Below are positions 44,734 through 53,557 of a stretch of 55,624 bases of DNA, piece by piece. Below the pieces are notes generated by a model, which saw nothing but the letters and a program-made list of their open reading frames with translations, was not told where the DNA came from and did no database searches. Made by a program: the position numbers and the translations under genes. The stretch is from Jeotgalicoccus marinus DSM 19772 (GTDB lineage Bacteria > Bacillota > Bacilli > Staphylococcales > Salinicoccaceae): positions 1-55,624 of the forward strand of contig NZ_AUEE01000013.1 in the NCBI RefSeq assembly GCF_000425825.1, written 5' to 3'. Position 1 is the stretch's first letter. Each line of letters opens with the position of its first letter.

Positions 44734-45840
44734 CTACTTTCTCTCCAACATTTCAATCATTTCGTCCTCAGTTAGCTCTGCAAGATTATTTCTGAAATTT
44801 CCTGCGGCCATCGCTTGACGTGCAATTTCTGGGATATGCTCGCGTTCAATAGCTAAATCTTCAAATGTCATACGAAGTCCTAATGTTTCTTTTAGGTCAT
44901 TAATTGCGTCTGACATCTCACGTGTGTTTTTAAAACCGAGTTCAGCACTAATATTATCCATTCGATTATCTATTTCCGCATTATATAAGATCCATTGATC
45001 AAGCGTAAAGGCACAAGCTTCTGCATGAGGTATGTCAAATTCAGAAGTTAGGTAGTAGCTCGTCGCATGTGATCCACTCGTCATAGTCTGACTAAAACCA
45101 ATACCCGCCATAGTACTTGCCAAGGCCATGTTTTTTCTAGCAGTCACATTATCTGGCTCATTAAATGCTGTTTCTAGATTTCCAAAGGCAAGCTTTAAAG
45201 CTTTTAAATGAATTGCATCAGAAATTGGATTGTGATTCTTAGATCCAATAGAATCTAGTGCATGACAAATAACATCAATACCTGAAATCGCTGTGACTGA
45301 TGGTGGACACGTATATGTGAGTTCCGGGTCAACAAAAGCATGTTTTGGATATAAATCTGGGCTATTTAACGATACTTTTAAGCCGCGTTCCTTATCACTG
45401 ATGACACTAAACGGTGTAACTTCAGATGCAGAACCACTCGTCGTCGGTAATGCAATCACATCAAGCGCCCCGTTGACTCGCTTATCATCGATAATTGTCC
45501 GAGCGTCTACATCACGAACAACTGCTGCCGCTGCCGCTTTCGCAGCATCCATCGTCGAGCCACCACCTACAGCAATGATAGCATCAGCCTTAAAGCTATG
45601 ACATGCTTCAATGATACTGTCTACATTATCTACTGTAGGATTGGGTTCAATATTTGAAACAGTATCTTTAATTTTGCCCGATAATAATGACTTTAATAAG
45701 TCGCTAACCCCATTCTTCACTTGTGAGTTTGAAGCAACGAGAATAATAGATTCGTAACCGGCATCCTGTAACACTTCTTCAATCGTAGTAATCACACCAG
45801 CACCAAAGTGAATATCCGTTGTATTGTGAAAAGAAAACAT
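44734..45840 (-). CDS. Iron-containing alcohol dehydrogenase (second family member)
   Basis: A 368-residue group III dehydrogenase, shorter than the one at 5381. It carries GGGSTMDAAKAAAAAV and LPTTSGSASEVTPFSVIS for NAD(P), SGIDVICHALDSIGSKNHNP with the metal Asp/His, and SGSHATSYYLTSEFDIPHAEACAF with two more histidines. AAGGGGG precedes the ATG. The substrate is unknown; phosphonoacetaldehyde- and methanol-type members have similar length. It leads a transcript with the Nudix gene and the 56-residue membrane protein. Confidence 0.88.
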   Translation of the reverse strand: MFSFHNTTDIHFGAGVITTIEEVLQDAGYESIILVASNSQVKNGVSDLLKSLLSGKIKDTVSNIEPNPTVDNVDSIIEACHSFKADAIIAVGGGSTMDAAKAAAAAVVRDVDARTIIDDKRVNGALDVIALPTTSGSASEVTPFSVISDKERGLKVSLNSPDLYPKHAFVDPELTYTCPPSVTAISGIDVICHALDSIGSKNHNPISDAIHLKALKLAFGNLETAFNEPDNVTARKNMALASTMAGIGFSQTMTSGSHATSYYLTSEFDIPHAEACAFTLDQWILYNAEIDNRMDNISAELGFKNTREMSDAINDLKETLGLRMTFEDLAIEREHIPEIARQAMAAGNFRNNLAELTEDEMIEMLERK

Positions 45841-45857
45841 ATAATCCCCCTTAAGTT

Positions 45858-46172
45858 TTATTTCTTTTTTATATTGTATTCATAATGCTTAAAACGTATC
45901 GTTAAAGGTTGGAATAAAAATACATATAATAAAAACAAGATAAAACTAATGAGCAGCGACGGCCACATCGGCCATTGCATAATTGGTATTAATATAAATA
46001 TAAACAAGGCAACAAGAAATATCGCGATGTAATCATAGATTATCGATAAAGTCGATGGTTCTATGTATTCTCTACACTTCGGGCACCTGATACGTGTCCG
46101 AGGTTTTAATGCATAACCTAATAGTTTTTCTTTGTAAGTCCACTCATGCTTACAGTGCGGACATTCTCCCAT
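45858..46172 (-). CDS. CxxC zinc-ribbon membrane protein (TIGR04104-like)
   Basis: A 104-residue protein: two CxxC knuckles (CPHC at residue 4, CPKC at about 30) form a zinc ribbon in the N-terminal 40 residues, followed by two membrane segments (about 48-66 and 70-90) and a basic tail, YEYNIKKK. Staphylococci and bacilli carry several such short proteins, whose function is unknown. It lies 17 bases upstream of the alcohol dehydrogenase gene on the same strand. Confidence 0.82.
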   Translation of the reverse strand: MGECPHCKHEWTYKEKLLGYALKPRTRIRCPKCREYIEPSTLSIIYDYIAIFLVALFIFILIPIMQWPMWPSLLISFILFLLYVFLFQPLTIRFKHYEYNIKKK

Positions 46173-46211
46173 ACAATCACCTTTTTTATAGTATTACTCA
46201 CGATTATATCA

Positions 46212-46238
46212 AAAAAGAAGAGCACATTCGCTCTTCTT
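46212..46238 (-). terminator. Terminator of the thiamine-binding-like gene
   Basis: On the minus strand aagaagagc, loop gaatgt, gctcttctt, then tttttgat. It starts at the stop codon of the gene at 46237. Confidence 0.82.
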
Positions 46239-46542
46239 ATTCATCATCTTCAAATTCATAGTAATCTTTTAGAATGTCTTTAATCTGATTTTCTTCTTTA
46301 GACTGAACAAGCTTAATATTTGTTGTCACATGTTCGCAACCTTCTTCTGCAAGGTAGAGGTTAATCTTTTTAGCGAGATTAAATAGCTCATCCAAATTCC
46401 CCTCAACTGTTGTCTCACTTGGGCCAACAAAGTGAGTAAAACCACTGTTTTCTATTAACTCAATCGCCCCTTTAGTATGCGAGTAAAGTTTTTTGTCACC
46501 AGGGTGATAAGGCAACACTTGAATGCTCATAATATAATTCAT
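46237..46542 (-). CDS. MTH1187/YkoF-like thiamine-binding family protein (DUF77)
   Basis: A 101-residue ferredoxin-like fold protein: MSIQVLPYHPGDKKLYSHTKGAIELIENSGFTHFVGPSETTVEG matches the thiamine-binding/DUF77 family, in which the start strand, the first helix and a G-x-x-T-T-V-E-G turn are conserved. Members bind thiamine-like molecules or hydroxymethylpyrimidine, but no thiamine transporter gene or TPP riboswitch is nearby. GGAGAG precedes the ATG. Confidence 0.85.
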   Translation of the reverse strand: MNYIMSIQVLPYHPGDKKLYSHTKGAIELIENSGFTHFVGPSETTVEGNLDELFNLAKKINLYLAEEGCEHVTTNIKLVQSKEENQIKDILKDYYEFEDDE

Positions 46543-46622
46543 ATTTCTCTCTCCTCAATTCATTTCTACCACTATTATGATACTATTATTGTTAGAAAAC
46601 AAACATTTAAAGGTGGTTTCAA

Positions 46623-46802
46623 ATGTTTAAAGTTAGCAAGGGTTTAAATATTATTCTCATTTTAATTGCGCTAGGCATGATTTATTATTTCTGTCAGGAT
46701 TTTCTACCATCCTCACTTAACATACCATTAATATTAACTTTAATCTTATTAGGTATCGTCTCGATCATGTCGATTATTAGAAAAGAAGAGCCTGAAGACT
46801 AG
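46623..46802 (+). CDS. Small two-helix membrane protein, 59 residues
   Basis: The frame encodes two hydrophobic segments (about residues 8-22 and 34-53) separated by a short polar turn, DFLPSS, and ends in a charged tail, RKEEPED. AAAGGTGG lies six bases upstream of the ATG, good support for translation. No family recognised. Its stop codon TAG shares the palindrome CTAG (46799-46802) with the stop of the convergent capA-like gene, so both proteins end within the same four bases. Confidence 0.75.
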   Translation: MFKVSKGLNIILILIALGMIYYFCQDFLPSSLNIPLILTLILLGIVSIMSIIRKEEPED

Positions 46803-47917
46803 TCGAGGTAAGGTACAACCTCGACTTTGTCACTATAACTTGTCATGTGCTCACTCACGTCACTATAGACATCAGTCATATCCATTGCATCGAGTGGCTG
46901 GAGGTAAAAGTCTTCATATTCATTACTATCAACGTAGGTCGGCATGAATCTAACATCGCCGACATCAATATTCTCCCCTTCTTGTTTCACAGTGACTTCT
47001 AAAATACCACCGAGCCGAGTATTTAATGTTTGTTGTGCACTTAAGAAATTAGACATAGAGTATGCAATTACCGCTTCACTTCCGTCTTCTCTTTCATAGT
47101 GTTCAATCGGTTGTAAGGTGTGCGGATGAGAACCGACAATAATATCTGCACCGGCCTCTGCCATAGAGTGATACTCAGGTATGTGCTCATCTCTAGGAAA
47201 CTCATCATATTCAATACCCTGATGGTAGCTGACAATTAATACGTCCACTTTATTTCTTAACTGCTCAATATCTTCTACAATACTTGGCATATCAATTAAA
47301 TTCACTAAGTACTCTTGTCCTTCTGGTACAGGAATACCATTGGTTCCGTATGTATAAGCTAGGAATCCAACATCAATCCCATTGACATTGAAAATACGAT
47401 CACGGTCTTTATCTTCCTCACTTACATTTGCACCGACGTAATCAATATCTCTCTCTTTTAAGTTTTCAGTCGTTGCAGCTATACCTTCCGCGCTACGGTC
47501 TAGTGTGTGGTTATTAGCTAAGTTAACAATGTCTGCATTAAAGTAACTTAGTAAATCTGCGACTTCTTCTGGTGCATTAAAGGTAGGGTAACCACTAAGA
47601 CCTAATTCCTCTCCACCTATAGGTGTTTCTTGATTTAAGAAGACCAGATCTTGTTGTTGTAAATAAGGTGCAACTGACTCTACGCGAGATACAAAGTCGT
47701 ATCCATCTTCTGTTTGAACGTCTTCATAAAGATAGTCATGCACTAAGATGTCACCCGTTGCCGCAAAGGTAAACGAAGAATCTAAGTACTGACTCAAATT
47801 TTGTAAGAAAGCATCCTGATCGATTGTTTCAAAGTTTTTAGTATTCCCTTGAAGTGGCTCTGTTTCACTATTAGAAAAGAAACTGAAAAACATTAGTACT
47901 GACAACAATATCTTCAT
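46799..47917 (-). CDS. CapA/PgsA-family poly-gamma-glutamate synthesis-type metallophosphatase
   Basis: A 372-residue protein of the PGA_cap family: FAATGDILVHDYLYED, NLANNHTLDRSAEGI, LIVSYHQGIEYDEFP and VGSHPHTLQPIEHY supply the conserved Asp, Asn, and His ligands of a calcineurin-like site. A short N-terminal hydrophobic stretch (LLSVLMFFSFFS) suggests an exported or anchored protein. The family is named for capsule synthesis, but most solitary members have no capsule genes around them, as here. It starts one base after the M23 peptidase stop, within a lipoprotein-peptidase-CapA operon. Confidence 0.9.
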   Translation of the reverse strand: MKILLSVLMFFSFFSNSETEPLQGNTKNFETIDQDAFLQNLSQYLDSSFTFAATGDILVHDYLYEDVQTEDGYDFVSRVESVAPYLQQQDLVFLNQETPIGGEELGLSGYPTFNAPEEVADLLSYFNADIVNLANNHTLDRSAEGIAATTENLKERDIDYVGANVSEEDKDRDRIFNVNGIDVGFLAYTYGTNGIPVPEGQEYLVNLIDMPSIVEDIEQLRNKVDVLIVSYHQGIEYDEFPRDEHIPEYHSMAEAGADIIVGSHPHTLQPIEHYEREDGSEAVIAYSMSNFLSAQQTLNTRLGGILEVTVKQEGENIDVGDVRFMPTYVDSNEYEDFYLQPLDAMDMTDVYSDVSEHMTSYSDKVEVVPYLD

Positions 47918-47918
47918 T

Positions 47919-48773
47919 TCATTCTCCCCTTAATGTTTGTCCCTGCTCAGGTTCAAGACCATGTTCAAATTTAATTTTTAATGACTGTGAAGTGTCTGGG
48001 TTCGGCCCATCCATCACATGAAAGTGTAGGTGAGGAGTATCACTCGCCCCGCTGTTACCACAGGCTGCCAATACTTGCCCACGATTTACGTAGGTCCCCT
48101 CACTGACTAGGATAGAATCTGCTTTTAGATGCGCAAGCATACTGTACTCATTCACGCCATGTTGAATAATGACGGCATTACCTTCTGGATCATCCATATT
48201 CATCGACATCGGTGGATTATCTCTCACCCCATCATATACTTTAAAGATAGTACCTGATGCTGGTGAGACAATTGGACGTCCATAACTGTGATAATTTTCT
48301 AAAACTGAAGTATTTCCTCTGACCGCTTGACCATTTTCTTTAACGATAAAATCAAAGGCATAGCGCTGATTTTCATAGGAATAATGATAGTTTAAAAAGT
48401 TATCTTCTCCACCAAATAAGACGAACCAATCATCTTTAAACGGTAGGCGATACTTCACTTTTGAAGACGTTTTATACTCATGATATTGTTCCAAGTAACC
48501 AAACTTTAGACCAATGATAAGCGACTGTTTAACCGCGACCGTCAACATTTTTTTCGTCTTGTCATCTACAAAAGCATAACGTCTCACACCAGGTTCTAAT
48601 TCATTTTCTCTGTACAAGGAAAAGTGAACCGTACCCTGATAAAAATGGCGTGCTTCATTTAGAAATTCTTCTTTTGGCATCAATGCTTGCCATTCAGGCA
48701 TAGTGGAAAGATAGATGTCTTCGAATTTTTGTGCGTTAAAAAGCTCTCCAATCAAAGCCCCTTCTATTTTCAC
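47919..48773 (-). CDS. M23 family metallopeptidase (LytM domain), no signal peptide
   Basis: A 284-residue protein with an N-terminal region of ~125 residues of unknown fold (helix-rich, then beta-rich) and a C-terminal LytM domain. NYHYSYENQRYAFDFIV, GNAVIIQHGVNEYSMLAHL, VNRGQVLAACGNSGASDTPHLHFHV show the Asp and HxH zinc ligands; the canonical first ligand HxxxD appears as R-Y-A-F-D, as in the NQRYAFDF subgroup I recall. No signal peptide or membrane segment is seen, so export or a cytosolic role is open. It has a GTG start at 48773, six bases after GGTGAG, and follows the lipoprotein by 3 bases. Confidence 0.85.
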   Translation of the reverse strand: MKIEGALIGELFNAQKFEDIYLSTMPEWQALMPKEEFLNEARHFYQGTVHFSLYRENELEPGVRRYAFVDDKTKKMLTVAVKQSLIIGLKFGYLEQYHEYKTSSKVKYRLPFKDDWFVLFGGEDNFLNYHYSYENQRYAFDFIVKENGQAVRGNTSVLENYHSYGRPIVSPASGTIFKVYDGVRDNPPMSMNMDDPEGNAVIIQHGVNEYSMLAHLKADSILVSEGTYVNRGQVLAACGNSGASDTPHLHFHVMDGPNPDTSQSLKIKFEHGLEPEQGQTLRGE

Positions 48774-48776
48774 TCG

Positions 48777-49709
48777 TTACTCACCCGCTTCGTTTATTTT
48801 ATCGACAATATACTCCGTTTGTTTTTGTATAGAAATCAAATCATTAGTAATGGTATCTTCTGAATTGAGTAAGATTACATGATCCTTATCAATATCCATT
48901 GCCTGTGCAAATTCACTTTTAATATCCTCATTTTCATAGTCAGGTGTATTAACAAAGACATAATCTGCTTCAAACTCACTAAGGTCACTTGGTGTTTTCA
49001 CATCAAATAAATTGTCTTCTAAATGACTTTGTAGTGCACCGTCCATCTGGAAACCGAGCACATCATATACCGCTTCAGTGCCATAGCTCATATATTCATT
49101 ATAGAGCAAATAACCATCTTCATTAGCGACAGCAACGACAGCATTCTTATCATCAACTTGCGTATTAAGTTCTCTTTTTAAGACTGTTGTCTGTCCTTCC
49201 CACTCGTCACCAATCTTGTTTGCTTCTTCTTCTTTATTTAAAATTACACCTAAATAATAGAGTTGTGTTAAATAGACGCGTGGACTAAACGGACTCAGTA
49301 TCCCCCCTGAATAAGACATTCTAATCGTTGGTGCGACCTCACTATACTGATCAAAATATTCATCAGGTGAATAGGTCACAATTAAATCAGGGTCAACTGC
49401 TTTTAATCCCTCAATATCACCAGGCTCTAAAAATGTCAGTGACTGTCCAACCTCATTAGTCAGTGTTTCATTCCCCTCTAGTGCTCTGTTCACTGCAGTT
49501 GGCTCATATCCTAAAAGGGCTGCATTTCCTGGATCAATGGTACGAAACAGGACAATATTTTCTGGCTTACCCGGGATATCAATTTCTGATGTATCTTCTG
49601 TTGTAATTCTTCTTAACTCCCCATCATCTGTCACATCAATTTCACGAAAACTAGAACATGCCGTGAGCATGAGTACCAGTGTAAGGAGGAATATCATTTT
49701 AAATTTCAT
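48777..49709 (-). CDS. Siderophore/heme ABC transporter substrate-binding lipoprotein (second)
   Basis: A 310-residue lipoprotein (lipobox LTAC, Cys about residue 18) with the PF01497-type binding fold: TSEIDIPGKPENIVLFRTIDPGNAALLGY, IEGLKAVDPDLIVTYSPDEYFDQYSEVAPTI and DYVFVNTPDYE. It probably binds ferric siderophore, but no Fur box is visible upstream, so either regulation differs or the ligand is other. ATG at 49709 has GGGG followed by AAGCT. It leads the operon with the M23 peptidase and CapA, an association I do not know from characterised systems. No permease is adjacent. Confidence 0.88.
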   Translation of the reverse strand: MKFKMIFLLTLVLMLTACSSFREIDVTDDGELRRITTEDTSEIDIPGKPENIVLFRTIDPGNAALLGYEPTAVNRALEGNETLTNEVGQSLTFLEPGDIEGLKAVDPDLIVTYSPDEYFDQYSEVAPTIRMSYSGGILSPFSPRVYLTQLYYLGVILNKEEEANKIGDEWEGQTTVLKRELNTQVDDKNAVVAVANEDGYLLYNEYMSYGTEAVYDVLGFQMDGALQSHLEDNLFDVKTPSDLSEFEADYVFVNTPDYENEDIKSEFAQAMDIDKDHVILLNSEDTITNDLISIQKQTEYIVDKINEAGE

Positions 49710-49798
49710 AGCTTCCCCTTTATTATTTATACCGTCATTATACACAAATATAATACGTATTCGGTACCATTAGAAAAAATTACCTCATTTCAAATATA

Positions 49799-49829
49799 AA
49801 AAAGACCCCGGAGCTTACCGGAGCCTTCA
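49799..49829 (-). terminator. Terminator of the ABC exporter-VanZ-PH operon
   Basis: On the minus strand GGCTCCGG, loop TAAGCT, CCGGGGTC (two wobble pairs), followed by six or more T residues, 15 bases after the stop codon at 49845. Confidence 0.8.
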
Positions 49830-49844
49830 ATATTCTATATACTT

Positions 49845-50222
49845 TTATGCTAGTGCTTCATTTTCTACTGTAACTTTACCTTTGTACTTGTAGACAAATT
49901 CTAAGAACTTATCAAGCTTACCCTCGGAAATGCTTTTTACGCTGACGATTAATTGGTCATCTGTCCACAGATGTACAATGTGACCTACAAGAAGCAAATC
50001 TTCTATGGTAATTCTTGTAATTTTCTCATAGTCAAAATCTTCAATACAAACAACACCATGATCTTCAAGATTCAAAAACAATCTTTGTGTCGTTGCAACG
50101 AGTGAACCATGGTAAGTACTTTTCTCCCCATTAAAGTACTCTACTGATCCTACAAGTGCAGGTCCTACAACTTCTTTAGGTTGTAAAGTAACACCTTCGA
50201 TGTTTTTTAATTTGTTGTACAT
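49845..50222 (-). CDS. PH-domain-like (bPH) cytosolic protein
   Basis: A 125-residue protein of alternating beta strands and a C-terminal helix, GKLDKFLEFVYKYKG, the outline of bacterial PH/YokE-type domains: GSLVATTQRLFLNLEDHG and FDYEKITRITIED are typical strand pairs. No signal or membrane segment. The start ATG at 50222 lies nine bases after AAAAGGGG; the ATG at 50231 touches the ribosome site. It is the last gene of an operon with vanZ-like and exporter genes. Function unknown. Confidence 0.7.
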   Translation of the reverse strand: MYNKLKNIEGVTLQPKEVVGPALVGSVEYFNGEKSTYHGSLVATTQRLFLNLEDHGVVCIEDFDYEKITRITIEDLLLVGHIVHLWTDDQLIVSVKSISEGKLDKFLEFVYKYKGKVTVENEALA

Positions 50223-50254
50223 AGACAACATCCCCTTTTTTAACTGTTATTTTT

Positions 50255-50803
50255 TTATTTACCACCAAACATCAAGTAATAAACATCTTTTATCTTTAAA
50301 AATAGGACCCCAAGTAATACGCCTATGATACCTCCAATTGAGTTTAAAATAATATCATCGATACTTGTAATTCTTCCTATCGGTAATAAATACTGCGTTG
50401 TTTCAATAAAGACTGACAAACATAAGCAAAGAATTGTGGTTAACAACTCTCTTCGAATTATAAAATATAAAAAGAAAGATGTTGGTATGAATAGAACAAT
50501 ATTCATTAACACACTATTGATTAATGCTTCTGTTGTTGCATAATACCAAAGGTCTTCAATACTCTCAAAAGGTGTGAGCTGAACGATGTCGCTTCCATTT
50601 GAAGTCCGCATCAGCGTTACGAGAAAAATACCCACTATGCTCATCGTCAAACCAATGATTGAAAAATATCTGATCTTTTTTGCGATTGTATCGAGCTGAT
50701 AGCCACTCCTAATATTAATCAATAAGGTCACCACAACGATGATCATAAAAATAAAGATAAATATCGGTATGATTGGACTAAATGCTTCTATTAAAATTCC
50801 CAT
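50255..50803 (-). CDS. VanZ-family membrane protein
   Basis: A 182-residue protein with about five membrane segments. The VanZ signature is present: ETTQYLLPIGRITSIDDIILNSIGG, with the conserved Glu/Gln and Asp pair, and NSVLMNIVLFIPTSFF in the preceding helix. VanZ proteins confer low-level teicoplanin or lipoglycopeptide tolerance in some contexts; most chromosomal members are uncharacterised. It starts 14 bases after the ABC exporter and precedes the PH-like gene. Confidence 0.9.
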   Translation of the reverse strand: MGILIEAFSPIIPIFIFIFMIIVVVTLLINIRSGYQLDTIAKKIRYFSIIGLTMSIVGIFLVTLMRTSNGSDIVQLTPFESIEDLWYYATTEALINSVLMNIVLFIPTSFFLYFIIRRELLTTILCLCLSVFIETTQYLLPIGRITSIDDIILNSIGGIIGVLLGVLFLKIKDVYYLMFGGK

Positions 50804-50817
50804 TTATAAAACTGCCT

Positions 50818-52554
50818 CTAATCTTCTCCAAATTGCTGGTTTGTAAATTCTTTATATTTTTCATGACTGGATATTAGGGATTCGTGTGTTCCTTCTCCAG
50901 TAAGTAATCCATTATCGATAAAGTATATCTTATCTGAGTTTACAATTGTTGATAAACGGTGCGCAATTACAAGGACTGTTCTACCGGCCATAAGTTCGTT
51001 TAAAGCTTCACCAACATATTTCTCTGACTCTGAATCTAAACTGGCAGTCGCTTCATCTAGCATTAATATTTTAGGGTTTCTTAAAAACGCTCGAGCAATA
51101 CCGATACGCTGACGTTGTCCACCTGACAATTTAACACCACGTTCACCTACTTCGGTGTCGAGTCCGTTTTCTAGATTGACTACAAATTCTTTAGTGTATG
51201 ACTGTTCAACAGCTTTTTCAATATCTGCTTCTGTATAAAAAGATGGATCTAAACCATAAGTAATATTATCGCGTATTGTACCTGAAATAATGGCGCTTTC
51301 CTGCGCGACATAACCAATGCCACTACGATATGAACTTAGACTTAGATTATTGATATTAATACCATCAACAAGTATTTGTCCACTCCAGACTTCATAATAC
51401 TTCTCTATTAAAGCAAAAATTGTAGATTTACCACTACCACTTGGACCAACAAAAGCAACCTTTTGATTGTTTTGTGCCGTAAATGAAATATTTTCTAAAA
51501 CAGGTGTTTCATCATATCCAAATGTGACTTGCTCAAATCTTAAGTTGTTATAGTCAAGATTCGGTTTCTCTACTCCTGATTTTTCATCATCCAGTTCCAT
51601 TATATTGATAATTCTACCTGTTGCGCCAAGGGCTTTATTATATTCTGTAAAGAACATCGCAAACATCGTCATCGGCATAATAATTTGGAAGAGGTACAGT
51701 AGAAATGCGACAAGTGTACCAATTGTCATCGTTCCATCAGCAACACGTATGCCTCCATAACCAATGACTAAAATGATGACTAACATCATTACTGTATACA
51801 TTATAGGTGATAAAAGCGCGTTGATAACAGCTTCTTTCATTCCATATTTATAAAGTTTACCAATACCTTTTCGGCCTTTTACCTTTTCGTAGTTTTCAGC
51901 ATTAAAGGACTTCATTAAGCGGATTTCTCCCAAAGTTTCTTGGATAGAACCTGTAAATGTCGCCGTTTCATCCTGTAATTTCCTCGATACTTTTTGCATT
52001 CTATTTCCTAAAGGTAGAATCACTGCGATAGAAATTGGTAAGGCTATGAACATAATTAGCGTAAGTTTCCAATCCAAGAAGAAGAGAATAACAACCGACC
52101 CAATTATACTCATCACACCTGAAATTAATTGAGGGAAATGACTCGTAATTAAGCCTTGAATAATACTTGTATCATTTACCACTCTACTAACAGACTCACC
52201 GCTCTTCGTCTTATCAAAATATGTTACTGGTAATTTAAGAAACTTATCCCATACGAGTTCTCTTAACCGTTTGACGACTGACTGTCCAATTTTTGCGAGC
52301 ATATAATAAGCAACACCATCAACGACTGCGCTTAAGAGAAAGACAGCAATAATCAGTACGATGAGAGGTGTACTAATTACTGAAGGATCAAAGCCATCTA
52401 TGAACATCTGTGTTAAAAGTGGCACGATTAATGATCCTGCGGTACTAATTAAAGTAAGGAACACACCAAAAAAAAATATACTTTTCTTTACATTCGTGCG
52501 TTTTATTAAATCCATAAACTTTTTAAATGATGCTCTTTCTTCTACTGTTTCCAA
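50818..52554 (-). CDS. ABC transporter, MsbA/LmrA/BmrA-type exporter
   Basis: A 578-residue half-transporter: six membrane helices in the first ~310 residues (with the coupling-helix pattern ETATFTGSIQETLGEIRLMKSF), then an ATPase with Walker A AFVGPSGSGKSTIFALIEKY, the Q-loop in YVAQESAIISGTI, signature KLSGGQRQRIGIARAFL, Walker B ILMLDEATASLDSES and switch His in IAHRL. It works as a homodimer to export drugs or lipids. The start is TTG at 52554, five bases after GAGGTG. It leads a three-gene operon with vanZ and the PH-like gene, and is divergent from the NatA-like gene. Confidence 0.94.
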   Translation of the reverse strand: METVEERASFKKFMDLIKRTNVKKSIFFFGVFLTLISTAGSLIVPLLTQMFIDGFDPSVISTPLIVLIIAVFLLSAVVDGVAYYMLAKIGQSVVKRLRELVWDKFLKLPVTYFDKTKSGESVSRVVNDTSIIQGLITSHFPQLISGVMSIIGSVVILFFLDWKLTLIMFIALPISIAVILPLGNRMQKVSRKLQDETATFTGSIQETLGEIRLMKSFNAENYEKVKGRKGIGKLYKYGMKEAVINALLSPIMYTVMMLVIILVIGYGGIRVADGTMTIGTLVAFLLYLFQIIMPMTMFAMFFTEYNKALGATGRIINIMELDDEKSGVEKPNLDYNNLRFEQVTFGYDETPVLENISFTAQNNQKVAFVGPSGSGKSTIFALIEKYYEVWSGQILVDGININNLSLSSYRSGIGYVAQESAIISGTIRDNITYGLDPSFYTEADIEKAVEQSYTKEFVVNLENGLDTEVGERGVKLSGGQRQRIGIARAFLRNPKILMLDEATASLDSESEKYVGEALNELMAGRTVLVIAHRLSTIVNSDKIYFIDNGLLTGEGTHESLISSHEKYKEFTNQQFGED

Positions 52555-52657
52555 GACGACACCTCACTTTATAAATTTAACCTTTTATATTATAACAACT
52601 TTTCTTTAACAAGTGGTGTGGTAAAATGTAAACATCAAAATAAAGGGGGAACATACC

Positions 52658-53557
52658 ATGGCTTTGGAGTTAAGTAACATCCAGAAAACCTTCGGTGACC
52701 ACAAAGCAGTAGATTCTATCAACATCAATGTGCCAAGTGGTAGCATGTATGGCTTTCTTGGCGGTAATGGTGCGGGAAAGACAACGACCTTTAGAATGAT
52801 TTTGCAGTTGCTCACACCATCAGAAGGCACCATTTTATATGACGGAGATAAAATCGGCTATCACATGACGAACAAGATTGGCTATCTACCGGAAGAACGC
52901 GGCTTACATCCAAAACTAACGGTTAAAGAACAAGTCATCTACCTAGCATAGCTTAAAGGCATGTCCAAAAAAGAAGCCAATGAGGCTTTAGATTATTGGT
53001 TAGACCGATTTAAAGTAACGGAGAACAAGGTTAAGAAAATCGAGAAACTCTCCAAAGGAAATCAACAAAAAATACAACTTATCGCTTCAATAATCCATAA
53101 TCCAGAACTCATCATTCTAGATGAACCTTTCAGTGGGCTTGACCCGATTAATGTTGAACTTCTTAAAAATGCAGTTAAGGATTTAAATAGAAATGGTTCA
53201 ACGATTATTTTTAGTTCTCACCGTATGGAACACGTCGAAGAACTGTGTGAGGAGCTATGTATATTAGACCGTGGTAAACAAGTAGTCAGCGGTAATATTG
53301 ATCAAATTAAAAAAGACTTTGGACAAAAAGAAATTATTATTGAAGGCGATCATGATGTGTCCTTCTTAAAAGATTTTCCTGGTGTACTTGATATCAAACA
53401 AGTACGTAAGAAGACTACCTTAAAAATTGAAGAGGAAAAGTATGCTGAAGAAATCTATAACAAAGTGACTGAACTCGGTTTCTTTAAACGTTTCCAAGTT
53501 AACGAACCTTCACTAACCGATATCTTCATTTCGAAAGTAGGTCGAGACTATGAATAA
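52658..53557 (+). pseudogene. NatA-like ABC ATPase interrupted by an in-frame TAG
   Basis: One frame of 299 residues but for a TAG at 52949-52951 (after VIYLA, before LKGMS). Before it lies Walker A GGNGAGKTTTFRMI; after it the signature LSKGNQQKIQLIA, Walker B LIILDEPFSGLDP, SSHRMEHVE and a C-terminal tail. The expected residue at the stop is Gln (CAG to TAG) or Arg. AAAGGGGG precedes the ATG at 52658. The ORF downstream could restart at ATG 52961 but has no good ribosome site, and neither half alone has a complete ATPase. The following permease gene is intact and overlaps by 8 bases. Strain-specific loss or a sequencing error are both possible. Confidence 0.88.

Noticed and set aside
49740-49800. 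Fur box upstream of the second siderophore-type lipoprotein
   Set aside because: The only dyad there (aatacgtatt) does not resemble the Fur consensus.
52949-52951. Amber read-through (recoding) as normal expression of the NatA-like and alarmone synthetase genes
   Set aside because: TAG is used as a normal stop by intact genes in the window and no recoding element is apparent; pseudogene or sequence error is simpler.
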